This document shows positions 1 to 6,446 of a stretch of DNA of 19,052 bases, one piece after another. The notes under the pieces are model-generated. The model made no database searches. It saw nothing but the letters and a program-made list of their open reading frames with translations, and was not told the DNA's origin. Origin of the DNA: Candidatus Saccharibacteria bacterium CG10_big_fil_rev_8_21_14_0_10_47_8 (GTDB lineage: Bacteria > Patescibacteriota > Saccharimonadia > Saccharimonadales > UBA10212); the NCBI GenBank assembly GCA_002793885.1, contig PFEG01000029.1, forward strand, positions 1 to 19,052, written 5' to 3'. Made by a program: the position numbers and the translations under genes. How positions within the stretch are numbered: position 1 is the first letter of the stretch; each line of letters begins with the position of its first letter.

Positions 1-48
1 TGGAAGTGTTCAATATGTTGTGTCACAGTACGTGTGGGTTAGGACATC

Positions 49-77
49 TGCATAAATGTGCTAAAGTCCTATATAAT
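49..77 (+). promoter_or_regulatory. Promoter of the superoxide dismutase gene
   Basis: A perfect -10 box (TATAAT, 72-77) has a weak -35-like TGCATA (49-54) at 17 bases. Transcription would start near 84 and give a leader of about 25 bases carrying the GGAGG ribosome site at 98-102. An interrupted dyad, GGAC (42-45) and GTCC (66-69), brackets the spacer and could be an operator, but it is short. Confidence 0.5.
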
Positions 78-108
78 ATATTCACCAGCTAAGCAGTGGA
101 GGTTAGTA

Positions 109-708
109 ATGTTTGAGTTACCATCTTTGGGTTATGACTATGCAGCACTTGAGCCATATATCGATACTAAAACCATGGAAATTCATCACGATAAGCACCA
201 CGCTGCGTACGTCGAGAAGTTAAATGCTGCCCTAAAGGGTAACCCGGATTTGCAATCTAAAACCATAGAACAACTCCTATCTGGGTTAGATAGCTTACCT
301 GAGGATATCCGCACGGTAGTCAGAAATAACGGCGGCGGGCATCATAATCACACGCTTTTTTGGGAGAGCATGAAACCGGGCGGCGTCAAAGAACCAGATA
401 GTAAGTTAGCCGAAGCAATATCTACAACCTTTGGTAGTTTTGAAGATTTTAAAGCAAAGCTAGGAGAGGCGGCCGTTGGGCGTTTTGGCTCCGGTTGGGC
501 CTGGCTAGTGAAAAACGGTGATAAGCTCGAGATTTACTCTACGGCCAACCAAGACAGCCCGCTTACAGATGGGAAAACACCAATTTTAGGCCTGGATGTC
601 TGGGAGCATGCCTACTATCTTAAATACCAAAACCGCCGTCCAGAATATATTGAGAATTGGTGGTCGGTTGTAAACTGGGACGTCGTAGCAAAACGTTTAA
701 CTAGTTAA
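109..708 (+). CDS. sodA: Superoxide dismutase, Mn-type (Fe/Mn family)
   Basis: The enzyme converts superoxide to peroxide and oxygen in the cytoplasm. The 199-residue length is normal for the family. The four metal ligands are visible as H26, H81, D163 and H167 (DVWEHAYYL), and the active-site H30 and Y34 sit in EIHHDKHHAAYV; numbering matches E. coli MnSOD up to H81. Several choices point to Mn: G77 in GGGHHNH, Q148 as the active-site glutamine from the C-terminal domain, and Gly two residues before D163 (E. coli FeSOD has Thr there). A cambialistic enzyme cannot be excluded. An in-frame ATG exists at 58, but it lies upstream of the -10 box. The ATG at 109 has GGAGG six bases before it and gives the usual family N-terminus, so it is chosen. 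The gene appears monocistronic and converges on the membrane-protein gene at 797-1444. Confidence 0.95.
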   Translation: MFELPSLGYDYAALEPYIDTKTMEIHHDKHHAAYVEKLNAALKGNPDLQSKTIEQLLSGLDSLPEDIRTVVRNNGGGHHNHTLFWESMKPGGVKEPDSKLAEAISTTFGSFEDFKAKLGEAAVGRFGSGWAWLVKNGDKLEIYSTANQDSPLTDGKTPILGLDVWEHAYYLKYQNRRPEYIENWWSVVNWDVVAKRLTS

Positions 709-718
709 GCGTTTTAGA

Positions 719-783
719 TTACGGGTTAGAGGTGACAGATGTTCTCAGTTTTTTTGCTGTAACCTACAACCTGTAAACCGTAA
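719..783. terminator. Imperfect long hairpin between convergent genes, T7 in the loop
   Basis: Nested arms pair inward: TTACGG (719-724) with CCGTAA (778-783), GTT (725-727) with AAC (768-770), GGT (731-733) with ACC (762-764), and ACAG (735-738) with CTGT (757-760). The loop holds a run of seven T (749-755). It lies between the stops of the SOD gene and the membrane-protein gene, so a terminator role is plausible. The T-run is inside the loop rather than after the stem, so this is not a textbook terminator. Confidence 0.35.
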
Positions 784-796
784 CCTATCTTAGACG

Positions 797-1444
797 TTAG
801 CCTAAGATATTTACGGCTCGGGCGGTGACCAGCACAACGGTTAAAAGAGATATAAAAGCTTGCAGGCCCATCAAGGCCTTGGTGTCGTGAGTTAGCGGCA
901 ACGCATCCGTGGGGCTAAAAGCCGCAGAGTTGGTAGTTGATAGGTATAAATAATCAAAATACGCTGGTTCCCAGCCTTTTGTTTCCTCAACCTTATACTG
1001 CATTTGCGGAAATAAAAATTTAGGTTTGGTGTCATGTTTGTAGACACCGGTTAAGCCTGGGCTGTCAATTTCCCAATACCAGAGGCTAAAGATAATTATA
1101 TTGGTAACAAAAATCGCAAAAGCCGCGAATATTAGCTCCCGTCCTGCTACAGATGCGCCATGTATCAGGTCGTTTGCTACCAAGACCATCGAGGCACCGT
1201 TTGCCAAAGTGATTATGGCTATAAGCGCCAGTGAAAAATCGCGGCGCAGCCTGGCGCCTAAACTATGTTTTAGAGGAGTAGTTATCCCAATTCCAAATAT
1301 AAGCAGCAGCTCCAAGACTATAAGCACATACTTTGGCCCAAGCACCAGACTTTTATCCAAAGTAAGCTGCAGCCCAATAGTAATAAGCAACACCGCTTGA
1401 GCCTGGGTTAACTCCCGTTTTCGCGCTAACGAAACCATAAGCAC
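797..1444 (-). CDS. Multi-pass membrane protein with channel-like C-terminal pore segment (DUF1345/Ion_trans_2-like)
   Basis: 215 residues. Hydrophobic segments lie near residues 14-30, 38-56, 70-91, 104-124 and 190-213. The C-terminal third (164-214) has the order seen in two-TM ion channels and DUF1345 proteins: an aromatic DYLYLSTT stretch, a short re-entrant-like segment ending in PTDALPLT, then a final helix ending VLVTARAVNIL. The K+ filter TVGYG is absent; TTNSAAFSP stands in its place. The likely start is GTG at 1444, with GAGG eight bases upstream; an ATG two codons in (1438) has worse spacing. The family is assigned by eye. It could be a non-selective or non-functional channel relative, or simply an uncharacterised membrane protein. 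No partner gene is adjacent. Confidence 0.75.
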   Translation of the reverse strand: MLMVSLARKRELTQAQAVLLITIGLQLTLDKSLVLGPKYVLIVLELLLIFGIGITTPLKHSLGARLRRDFSLALIAIITLANGASMVLVANDLIHGASVAGRELIFAAFAIFVTNIIIFSLWYWEIDSPGLTGVYKHDTKPKFLFPQMQYKVEETKGWEPAYFDYLYLSTTNSAAFSPTDALPLTHDTKALMGLQAFISLLTVVLVTARAVNILG

Positions 1445-1458
1445 AAGTATAACCTCTG

Positions 1459-1488
1459 TTGGAGGTTTAGGGTAGCCTAAGCTATAAT
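1459..1488 (+). promoter_or_regulatory. Likely promoter for tRNA-Gln
   Basis: TTGGAG (1459-1464) and a perfect TATAAT (1483-1488) are separated by 18 bases. Transcription would start about 80 bases before the tRNA. The 5' leader contains a small hairpin, GTGCC-TGCCC-GGCAC, just upstream of the tRNA. The same bases could also serve the divergent membrane-protein gene on the other strand. Confidence 0.45.
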
Positions 1489-1573
1489 AATTCCGTTAAA
1501 CTGCGGTTTTATTGGGGAGTCGCTATGCGGGAGAACTAAAGCACTGGGTGGTGCCTGCCCGGCACTTAAATAA

Positions 1574-1647
1574 TTCGGGATCGTCTAACGGTAGGACACT
1601 GGGTTCTGGTCCCAGCAATCTAGGTTCGAATCCTAGTCCCGAAGCCA
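1574..1647 (+). tRNA. tRNA-Gln (anticodon CUG), CCA encoded
   Basis: A full cloverleaf can be drawn. The acceptor TTCGGGA (1574-1580) pairs with TCCCGAA (1637-1643). The D stem is GTCT/GGAC. The anticodon stem CTGGG/CCCAG (1599-1603, 1611-1615) carries loop TTCTGGT with anticodon CTG at 1606-1608. The T arm is CTAGG-TTCGAAT-CCTAG. The discriminator base G1644 and the weak U1-A72 pair are typical glutamine identity elements. CCA (1645-1647) is encoded. It decodes CAG. Confidence 0.95.
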
Positions 1648-1667
1648 AATTGAATTAACCTATAGTA

Positions 1668-1711
1668 CTGGGGTCCCAGGATCGTAGGTTCGAATCCTGC
1701 CATCCCTAGCA
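1668..1711 (+). pseudogene. Decayed 3' fragment of a second tRNA
   Basis: This fragment, about 20 bases after tRNA-Gln, has an intact T arm (GTAGG-TTCGAAT-CCTGC, 1684-1700), a would-be 3' acceptor strand CATCCCT (1701-1707) and then A-GCA. Before it lies CTGGG-GT-CCCAG (1668-1679), which is the anticodon stem of the neighbouring tRNA-Gln with the loop cut from seven bases to two. There is no D arm and no matching 5' acceptor strand (AGGGATG) upstream. It cannot fold into a working tRNA. It looks like the residue of a deleted tRNA or of an integration at a tRNA 3' end. Confidence 0.6.
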
Positions 1712-1729
1712 AGTGTTTTAGCGCTTGCT
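1708..1729. terminator. Hairpin between tRNA region and convergent glycosyltransferase gene
   Basis: AGCAAGTG (1708-1715) pairs with CGCTTGCT (1722-1729), eight pairs with one wobble, around a six-base loop TTTTAG. There is no T-run on either side, so termination is only suggested by its place between two convergent transcription units. Confidence 0.3.
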
Positions 1730-1747
1730 TCTAGACAAAATGAGCCA

Positions 1748-3337
1748 TTAAGCGGCTACTAATTGCTGTTTACCAACGCTGGATTCCACAGCTGCCATTT
1801 CGCTCATTGTCCAAATCTTATCCGCCTCAGCTTCTACAAGCAAGTTTTTAAAGATACGCAACCACCTAACGACATTGGCGGTAGTCGTAAACTCGCGACT
1901 ATTAAATGTCTCGGCCTGTTCTTTGGTACTGTCTGCCATAGCTTTATACACTTTAGGTTCCATCAGCAGCCCACTCATAAATTCTGCTCCCCGATCAAGA
2001 TCATAGCTTTCTTTATCGTAGTCAAGGATAATTCCCGATTTCCCTTCGACAACTTGCGTTTTCATACCACCTCGGTTAGAAACTACCACTGGCTTGCCGT
2101 GCATTATTGCGTCACTGACACGAGTCTCCAGACCCTCGGCAATGGAGGTCTGCATTAATACGTGGCTACGTCTCATAAGGGCATTCATCGCGTCATAGTT
2201 ATGCGTGAGGCGCATAATGATAATACCTTCCATTTCTTTGGGGTCTTGCTTACGCCTTACGCGTAACATTTCCTCAAATATCCCCGGGCCGTCTGGGTCG
2301 TCAACCGAACCATTTCCGACAATCACAACCTCAGGTAGTTGATCTTCTGGGACACCTGCAGCCCGCATTTTTTGCCTAGTAAGCACACCCATTTTCATGG
2401 CCTTGTCCATTCCCTTAGACGGGTCAAAGCGGGCAATCAATGTAATACGCTGCCTATCAGGGTCTAAGCTCAGGAGAGGTTGTATGTCATCTGTGCGTCC
2501 AGCAGCTAAAAGCTGTTTGTTTTTCTCTACGATTTCAGCATTTATAAATTCAATTCCGGCAATTATCTCTAACTCAGTAAGGTGTCTGTTCAAGTTGTCG
2601 AACGTTTCAAGTGTAGCCGGGCTAAAATACGTTTTGCCATTGAGGTCGGGGTGGACAAAGGCACGCACAGGGTGCGTAATGACGGCATCGACGCTGCGGA
2701 CTTCACACTCGTCCAAGAGATACGAAGCCACTTGTCCCTGTGGCATTTTCGGGTCGGCCATTAAACTGCCATCGGTATCAATATGGTTGCGCCAGATGAA
2801 TTTAGCTTCGGGGTTAGCCCTTCTAAGCCGGCCAATAAGTGGTGCTGGTTGCGGATCATCAATAACTATAAAGTCGGCATTACGTATTGTTTCCTGCCTC
2901 TCAAGCACCGGGCCATTTTCTTCGTCTGCCCATCGCCGGTGCAACGCTATGCCCTCTGGCGTAATTCGCTCGGCAGTCTTACGTTGTAATATGTTGTGCA
3001 TCTGCTTGGTGAATACGAAAGGGTCGCCATCGGAGGGGTTTTGGGTATGCTCCATGACGTACCAATGTGCATTTACACCTAGCTGATTTAGCAGATGAAC
3101 TACTGGAGGACGCATCATCGCTACGCCACCGCCTTCCATAGTCGGATTCAAAAATACTACTGTTTTACCCTCCAATGGCTTGGCCCACTCTGTCAAAAGA
3201 GCCCAGTCCTTCGGATGGGTTATCGTCTCATAGTCGCCGAGCGTAATATTACTTTCAACCGTAACCTCGCATGTGCCTGGGTCGCGTTTTAGTCTGAAGA
3301 CTTCATGGTCGCGGGGGTTTGTAAGTAAGTCTGTCAT
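1748..3337 (-). CDS. GT4 glycosyltransferase, trehalose synthase/phosphorylase-like
   Basis: 529 residues with two Rossmann-like halves (GT-B fold). Features shared with TreT and retaining trehalose phosphorylases include GGG at 69-71, HWYV at 91-94, DPQP at 161-164, RNHID at 183-187 and RFDPSKG at 303-309. The expected reaction is transfer of glucose between a nucleotide sugar or glucose-1-phosphate and glucose to make or break trehalose; the actual donor cannot be read from the sequence. The family E-x7-E motif reads E401 to D409, so the second acid is Asp instead of Glu. The protein is longer than the roughly 410 residues of archaeal TreT, with an N-terminal extension of about 55 residues. 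No SD precedes the ATG; a TTGACC box with TACGGT 17 bases on would start transcription only a few bases upstream. It is transcribed alone and converges on the tRNA. Confidence 0.8.
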   Translation of the reverse strand: MTDLLTNPRDHEVFRLKRDPGTCEVTVESNITLGDYETITHPKDWALLTEWAKPLEGKTVVFLNPTMEGGGVAMMRPPVVHLLNQLGVNAHWYVMEHTQNPSDGDPFVFTKQMHNILQRKTAERITPEGIALHRRWADEENGPVLERQETIRNADFIVIDDPQPAPLIGRLRRANPEAKFIWRNHIDTDGSLMADPKMPQGQVASYLLDECEVRSVDAVITHPVRAFVHPDLNGKTYFSPATLETFDNLNRHLTELEIIAGIEFINAEIVEKNKQLLAAGRTDDIQPLLSLDPDRQRITLIARFDPSKGMDKAMKMGVLTRQKMRAAGVPEDQLPEVVIVGNGSVDDPDGPGIFEEMLRVRRKQDPKEMEGIIIMRLTHNYDAMNALMRRSHVLMQTSIAEGLETRVSDAIMHGKPVVVSNRGGMKTQVVEGKSGIILDYDKESYDLDRGAEFMSGLLMEPKVYKAMADSTKEQAETFNSREFTTTANVVRWLRIFKNLLVEAEADKIWTMSEMAAVESSVGKQQLVAA

Positions 3338-3385
3338 AATTCATGAACCGTAACATAAATTTCATTATGGGTCAAGTGGTGCGAC

Positions 3386-3408
3386 ATATCATTCGGATAC
3401 GATGATAT
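3386..3408. promoter_or_regulatory. Hairpin/operator-like dyad upstream of the glycosyltransferase gene
   Basis: ATATCATTCG (3386-3395) pairs with CGATGATAT (3400-3408), nine pairs with one bulged T around loop GATA. It lies just upstream of the probable -35 box of the minus-strand gene at 3337, so it could be a regulator-binding site. No T-run follows. Confidence 0.3.
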
Positions 3409-3632
3409 AGCTATAGAGTAAACTATTTTAACAGGTCGGCCATTACGATTTCTAAGTATCATTTTTATCTTACCCGTGTTAAGTGTTTTGACCCACTAAC
3501 AGCTACAAGTTTATTCTCTACCCGCAGAACACGTCTGTCAAGGGGTTTTAGGTAACTTATTCAAGACGTCGGCGTAGCTAGCAGAAATGCGTCAATACTG
3601 GCTTGATCTTTTAATCTCCAGGGACAGCTAGA

Positions 3633-3656
3633 GTTCCAGACCGGCATGCCCAGCCA
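3633..3656 (+). repeat. Dispersed 24-base intergenic element, copy A
   Basis: Starts GTTCCAGACCGGCATGC and ends CAGCCA. It matches copy B (5829-5852) at 21 of 24 positions; all three differences are C/T transitions. Confidence 0.5.
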
Positions 3657-3700
3657 CTACTTGCACGAATAGCAGGATAGGCCGTATTGGGTGGGAAGAG

Positions 3701-5725
3701 TTAGTTAAGGCTTTGTTTTGTGTATGTAGTGCCGCTACTTAGCGTCGCTGTAAGCGTATATCCAGTACACTCACCCGCAGAGGCGCAACCCGAAGCTGTA
3801 TAGCCATATTGGACGGCCGTTGCTGTTTTGCCGAGAGTTGTAGCTGTGCCTTCAGGATCTTTCAGTGCCTGCGCGTCAAGCCCCTGCATGTTCGCTGCCC
3901 GCCAAGAAGAATTATTGACATTATCTAGGGTTGGATAAAATCCGTTTTGCGCGAAGTATGCTTCGAGCTGGCTATAAAGCGCGTTTATATCAGTTTTGCG
4001 CTCCGTATCACGAGCTTTTTGCTGGATGCCGCCAGAAGGTGTATCGGTACCAGCGGTACTAGCAGCATCCCCCGTACCGAACAAAAGAGCAGGATCAATG
4101 CCGAGCTGTTTTAAAACCTCTTGGACAGGAATAGCGCCGGCCGGTTTATTGGTGTTAATCTCACCGTTATATGGCTTTGCATCAAGAGTGACCTTTATGT
4201 CGTATTTATTATCTAAATCACCACCACTAAATGTAAGCGTGCCTTTGGTAGTGCCTGCCTTAAGGTTAGTGTCAAGCGTAAACTTGCCATCACTCTTATC
4301 TTTTCCACTGTGATAGGCCGCAAAAAGTGAAACGCTGTCGCCGCCTTTATATACTTGGCCAACATCAGTATAGGTTTCTTTGTCTGTGGCATCTGGTATC
4401 CGAATTTTATATATAAGTTTGTACTTGGCGTCTACCCAAAGCTCATATGTCGTATCTGCCTTAATACCGTTGTATGAGGAATCACAATCTTTTGATGCCG
4501 CTTCCTTATCTTTATCTACGTTTTTTTCATCAACCCAGGGTAGTTTTTTATAGGCATCAGTTGAGTAAATTTTATCTATCATGGCTTTGCAGTACGCTTT
4601 AACGTGTTCTTTATTTAGACCGACTTTGTAGTGGTAGGCATTTGTATTGTCTACTTTTTCTTTTCCGACGTAGCTTTTCTTTTCAAACACTGCCTTATTA
4701 GGCTCTGTGCTAAAAACATAGTCTACGGTTACGCCGCTGGCGGCGCGGGCAAGCTCTGCTATATCATCGGAAGTCAGTTGTTTTTTGCTAGTTTCTTCGG
4801 CAGTTGGCACGGTGCCTAATGATTTGAGATAATCTGACAGTATGGCTATCCACTTACCGTCATACGCTGCAAAACCCGGTAGATAATCGTCGATTCCGAA
4901 GGTCTTAAGACCGGTTAACTGCACATAAATATTGGGGTACTGGCTTCCCGAAGGTAGCTCGCTTTGGAACTTGGCGCTAAATGTTTGATTTGGCTGGCTG
5001 GTTTGCTTTGATACAAAATTAATACCGCCATCGGCCTTTGATCCGTCAAACTTGGCGTTAAATGAGCCGGTATAGCTTATATCTTGATACTTAGCATCTA
5101 CAGATAATGTGATATCTGACTTCTTAAAAGCCTCAAGTTTCGACTTTTCAGTCGCGGCGTTTATAAGTTTATCAAGCGCCTTTGCCGACCTATTTACCCC
5201 AGTTTTATATATATTATTGGGTTGGTTAGGCAAGTAATAGCCAAATACTATAGCCGTAGATAACACTAGGAAAAATGCAACTACTCCTCCCGCAAGCAAG
5301 AGTTTTTTCCTTTTTGGTTTGCCAGGTAGCGCGCCGCTGGCACTCATCGTCCCCATAACTGGAACTGGGTAATTTGGCTGGGGTACTTGTTGATACTGCT
5401 GCGAGGGCGGATTCGCTTCAACGAATGCTGTATTTGGCGTACTTGGCGTAAATGTTTGGTCTGGTGTTACTGCTTGCGGGGGCAGTTGAGTTTCGGGCTG
5501 CGCCGCCATAAAAGGTTGTTCAGGCGGCGTATCGGGAGGTGTATTTTGTACAAGTTGCTGATTGTCTATCGGAGCCGCTGCTTCATTACTGCCTAACTGT
5601 GGTGTTGGTACGGAAGTGAGTTGTACAGTTGGCTGAATAATGATCGGCTCATTCGTAACGGGTTGATTGCTATCTGGCGAGGGTGGTACGTTACTGGGTT
5701 GCGGATTTGGTTGGTCTGTATCCAT
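3701..5725 (-). CDS. Membrane-anchored protein with C-terminal pseudopilin-like domain
   Basis: 674 residues from the chosen start. Residues 1-135 are rich in Pro, Gln and Thr. KPKRKK (136-141) and one transmembrane helix (about 142-164) follow, predicting a cytoplasmic N-terminus and an outside C-terminus. The middle (about 170-560) is beta-rich and Lys/Asp-rich, vaguely like LppX/LolA-type domains; I do not recognise it firmly. Residues 565-674 match the soluble part of GspG/type IV pseudopilins: KARDTERKTDINALYSQLEA, a NGFYP turn, then YGYTASGC and YTLTATL strands. A pilin domain normally follows the pilin helix directly; here it is at the far end of another protein. ATG at 5725 is preferred over the in-frame ATG at 5785 because a -10-like TATACT (minus strand, 5777-5772) lies between them and neither has a strong SD. 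Surface or pilus-associated function is inferred. Confidence 0.75.
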   Translation of the reverse strand: MDTDQPNPQPSNVPPSPDSNQPVTNEPIIIQPTVQLTSVPTPQLGSNEAAAPIDNQQLVQNTPPDTPPEQPFMAAQPETQLPPQAVTPDQTFTPSTPNTAFVEANPPSQQYQQVPQPNYPVPVMGTMSASGALPGKPKRKKLLLAGGVVAFFLVLSTAIVFGYYLPNQPNNIYKTGVNRSAKALDKLINAATEKSKLEAFKKSDITLSVDAKYQDISYTGSFNAKFDGSKADGGINFVSKQTSQPNQTFSAKFQSELPSGSQYPNIYVQLTGLKTFGIDDYLPGFAAYDGKWIAILSDYLKSLGTVPTAEETSKKQLTSDDIAELARAASGVTVDYVFSTEPNKAVFEKKSYVGKEKVDNTNAYHYKVGLNKEHVKAYCKAMIDKIYSTDAYKKLPWVDEKNVDKDKEAASKDCDSSYNGIKADTTYELWVDAKYKLIYKIRIPDATDKETYTDVGQVYKGGDSVSLFAAYHSGKDKSDGKFTLDTNLKAGTTKGTLTFSGGDLDNKYDIKVTLDAKPYNGEINTNKPAGAIPVQEVLKQLGIDPALLFGTGDAASTAGTDTPSGGIQQKARDTERKTDINALYSQLEAYFAQNGFYPTLDNVNNSSWRAANMQGLDAQALKDPEGTATTLGKTATAVQYGYTASGCASAGECTGYTLTATLSSGTTYTKQSLN

Positions 5726-5828
5726 TTTTGTTCTTTCGGAATTACAATCCTTATCTATTACTATTTTTTGAAGTATAGCGCACATTAAGCAAAAGCAGAA
5801 AGAACCTTGTTGAACAGAACCCGGAAAG

Positions 5829-5852
5829 GTTCCAGACCGGTATGCTCAGTCA
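5829..5852 (+). repeat. Dispersed 24-base intergenic element, copy B
   Basis: Starts GTTCCAGACCGGTATGC and ends CAGTCA. It sits upstream of the pseudopilin-fusion gene and of the divergent small gene at 5959. It is 21/24 identical to copy A and 20/24 to copy C. Confidence 0.5.
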
Positions 5853-5923
5853 TCTTTCGCTAAAGCTACAGAATGGCTTTGTCAATGTATAGCCCTATAG
5901 GTGACGTTAATTCTTGCCCGCGG

Positions 5924-5932
5924 TGGTAAAAT
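5924..5932 (+). promoter_or_regulatory. Extended -10 promoter for the small barrel-protein gene
   Basis: TG-G-TAAAAT (5924-5932) is an extended -10 element. Only a poor -35 (TGACGT at 5902-5907, 19-base spacer) is present. The start would be near 5939, leaving about 20 bases of leader with the SD AAGGAG at 5947-5952. Confidence 0.45.
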
Positions 5933-5958
5933 ATATTTGAAGTAACAAGGAGATTGGA

Positions 5959-6225
5959 ATGAATAGTATTGTACACATTACGGTAGAAGACTTTGACTCG
6001 TGGAAAGTTGCTTTTGATTCTATGGACCAAGTCCGTAAAACCGGCGGCGTGTTATCTGCCAAGGTTTACCGCAACGAAGATAACCCCAACGAGTTATTCC
6101 TGATTCTTGAGTGGTCAGACGGTGAAAAAGCTAGAAATTTTCATGGCTCTGACGCTTTTAAGCAGGCCTTGCAGCGCGGCGGTGTTATCGGCAGCCCCGA
6201 TATCAGCTACGTTGACCAAGTTTAA
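5959..6225 (+). CDS. Small dimeric alpha/beta-barrel protein (ABM/DUF1330-like)
   Basis: 88 residues, cytoplasmic. The pattern IVHITVEDFDSWKVAFDSM, then a VYRNEDNPNELFLILEW strand pair, a DGEKARNF helix and a final strand (ISYVDQV) matches the antibiotic-biosynthesis-monooxygenase/DUF1330 superfamily. These are ferredoxin-like folds that pair into a barrel. Members range from haem or quinone oxidation to no known activity, so the substrate is unknown. The start is set by AAGGAG six bases before the ATG. The gene has its own promoter and stands alone, divergent from the pseudopilin-fusion gene; no functional link to its neighbours is visible. Confidence 0.8.
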   Translation: MNSIVHITVEDFDSWKVAFDSMDQVRKTGGVLSAKVYRNEDNPNELFLILEWSDGEKARNFHGSDAFKQALQRGGVIGSPDISYVDQV

Positions 6226-6250
6226 TAAGAGTGGTTGTACTGTTTCCTAT

Positions 6251-6274
6251 GTTCCTGACTCGTATGCTCAGCCA
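6251..6274 (+). repeat. Dispersed 24-base intergenic element, copy C
   Basis: Starts GTTCCTGACTCGTATGC and ends CAGCCA. It lies just downstream of the small barrel-protein gene. It matches copy B at 20 of 24 positions, with the ATGCTCAG core intact. Confidence 0.4.
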
Positions 6275-6383
6275 AGCAGGGCGTTAACTGGGTTAGACCT
6301 ACGCTTCCAAACACATTTTGTAGTTTTGTTAAACTTGGACATCTCGGTTGTTTGGTTCTAGACCTATCTAACAGGCTAAAAGT

Positions 6384-6415
6384 AGCTAAATAACAAGGAT
6401 AACCCTTAGCTTTTT
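6384..6415 (+). terminator. Possible terminator after the small barrel-protein gene
   Basis: AGCTAA (6384-6389) pairs with TTAGCT (6406-6411), and AAGG/CCTT can pair inside as an alternative. Four further T follow (6412-6415). It separates the gene ending at 6225 from xfp. Confidence 0.4.
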
Positions 6416-6446
6416 ATGGCGTTAACAATTAGAATGTACTTCAGGT

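Larger units (their letters stand above)
3338..3702. other. Non-coding region between two minus-strand genes
   Basis: About 365 bases with no credible gene. It holds a probable promoter for the glycosyltransferase: minus-strand TTGACC at 3373-3368, then TACGGT. It also holds a bulged hairpin (3386-3408) and one copy of a 24-base dispersed element (3633-3656). TGGGTCAA (3368-3375) and TTGACCCA (3488-3495) form a distant inverted pair. No clear terminator for the gene ending at 3701 was seen. Confidence 0.6.

Noticed and set aside
2397..3086. 229-residue plus-strand reading frame
   Set aside because: It lies wholly opposite the glycosyltransferase gene, which has clear family motifs; this is an antisense shadow.
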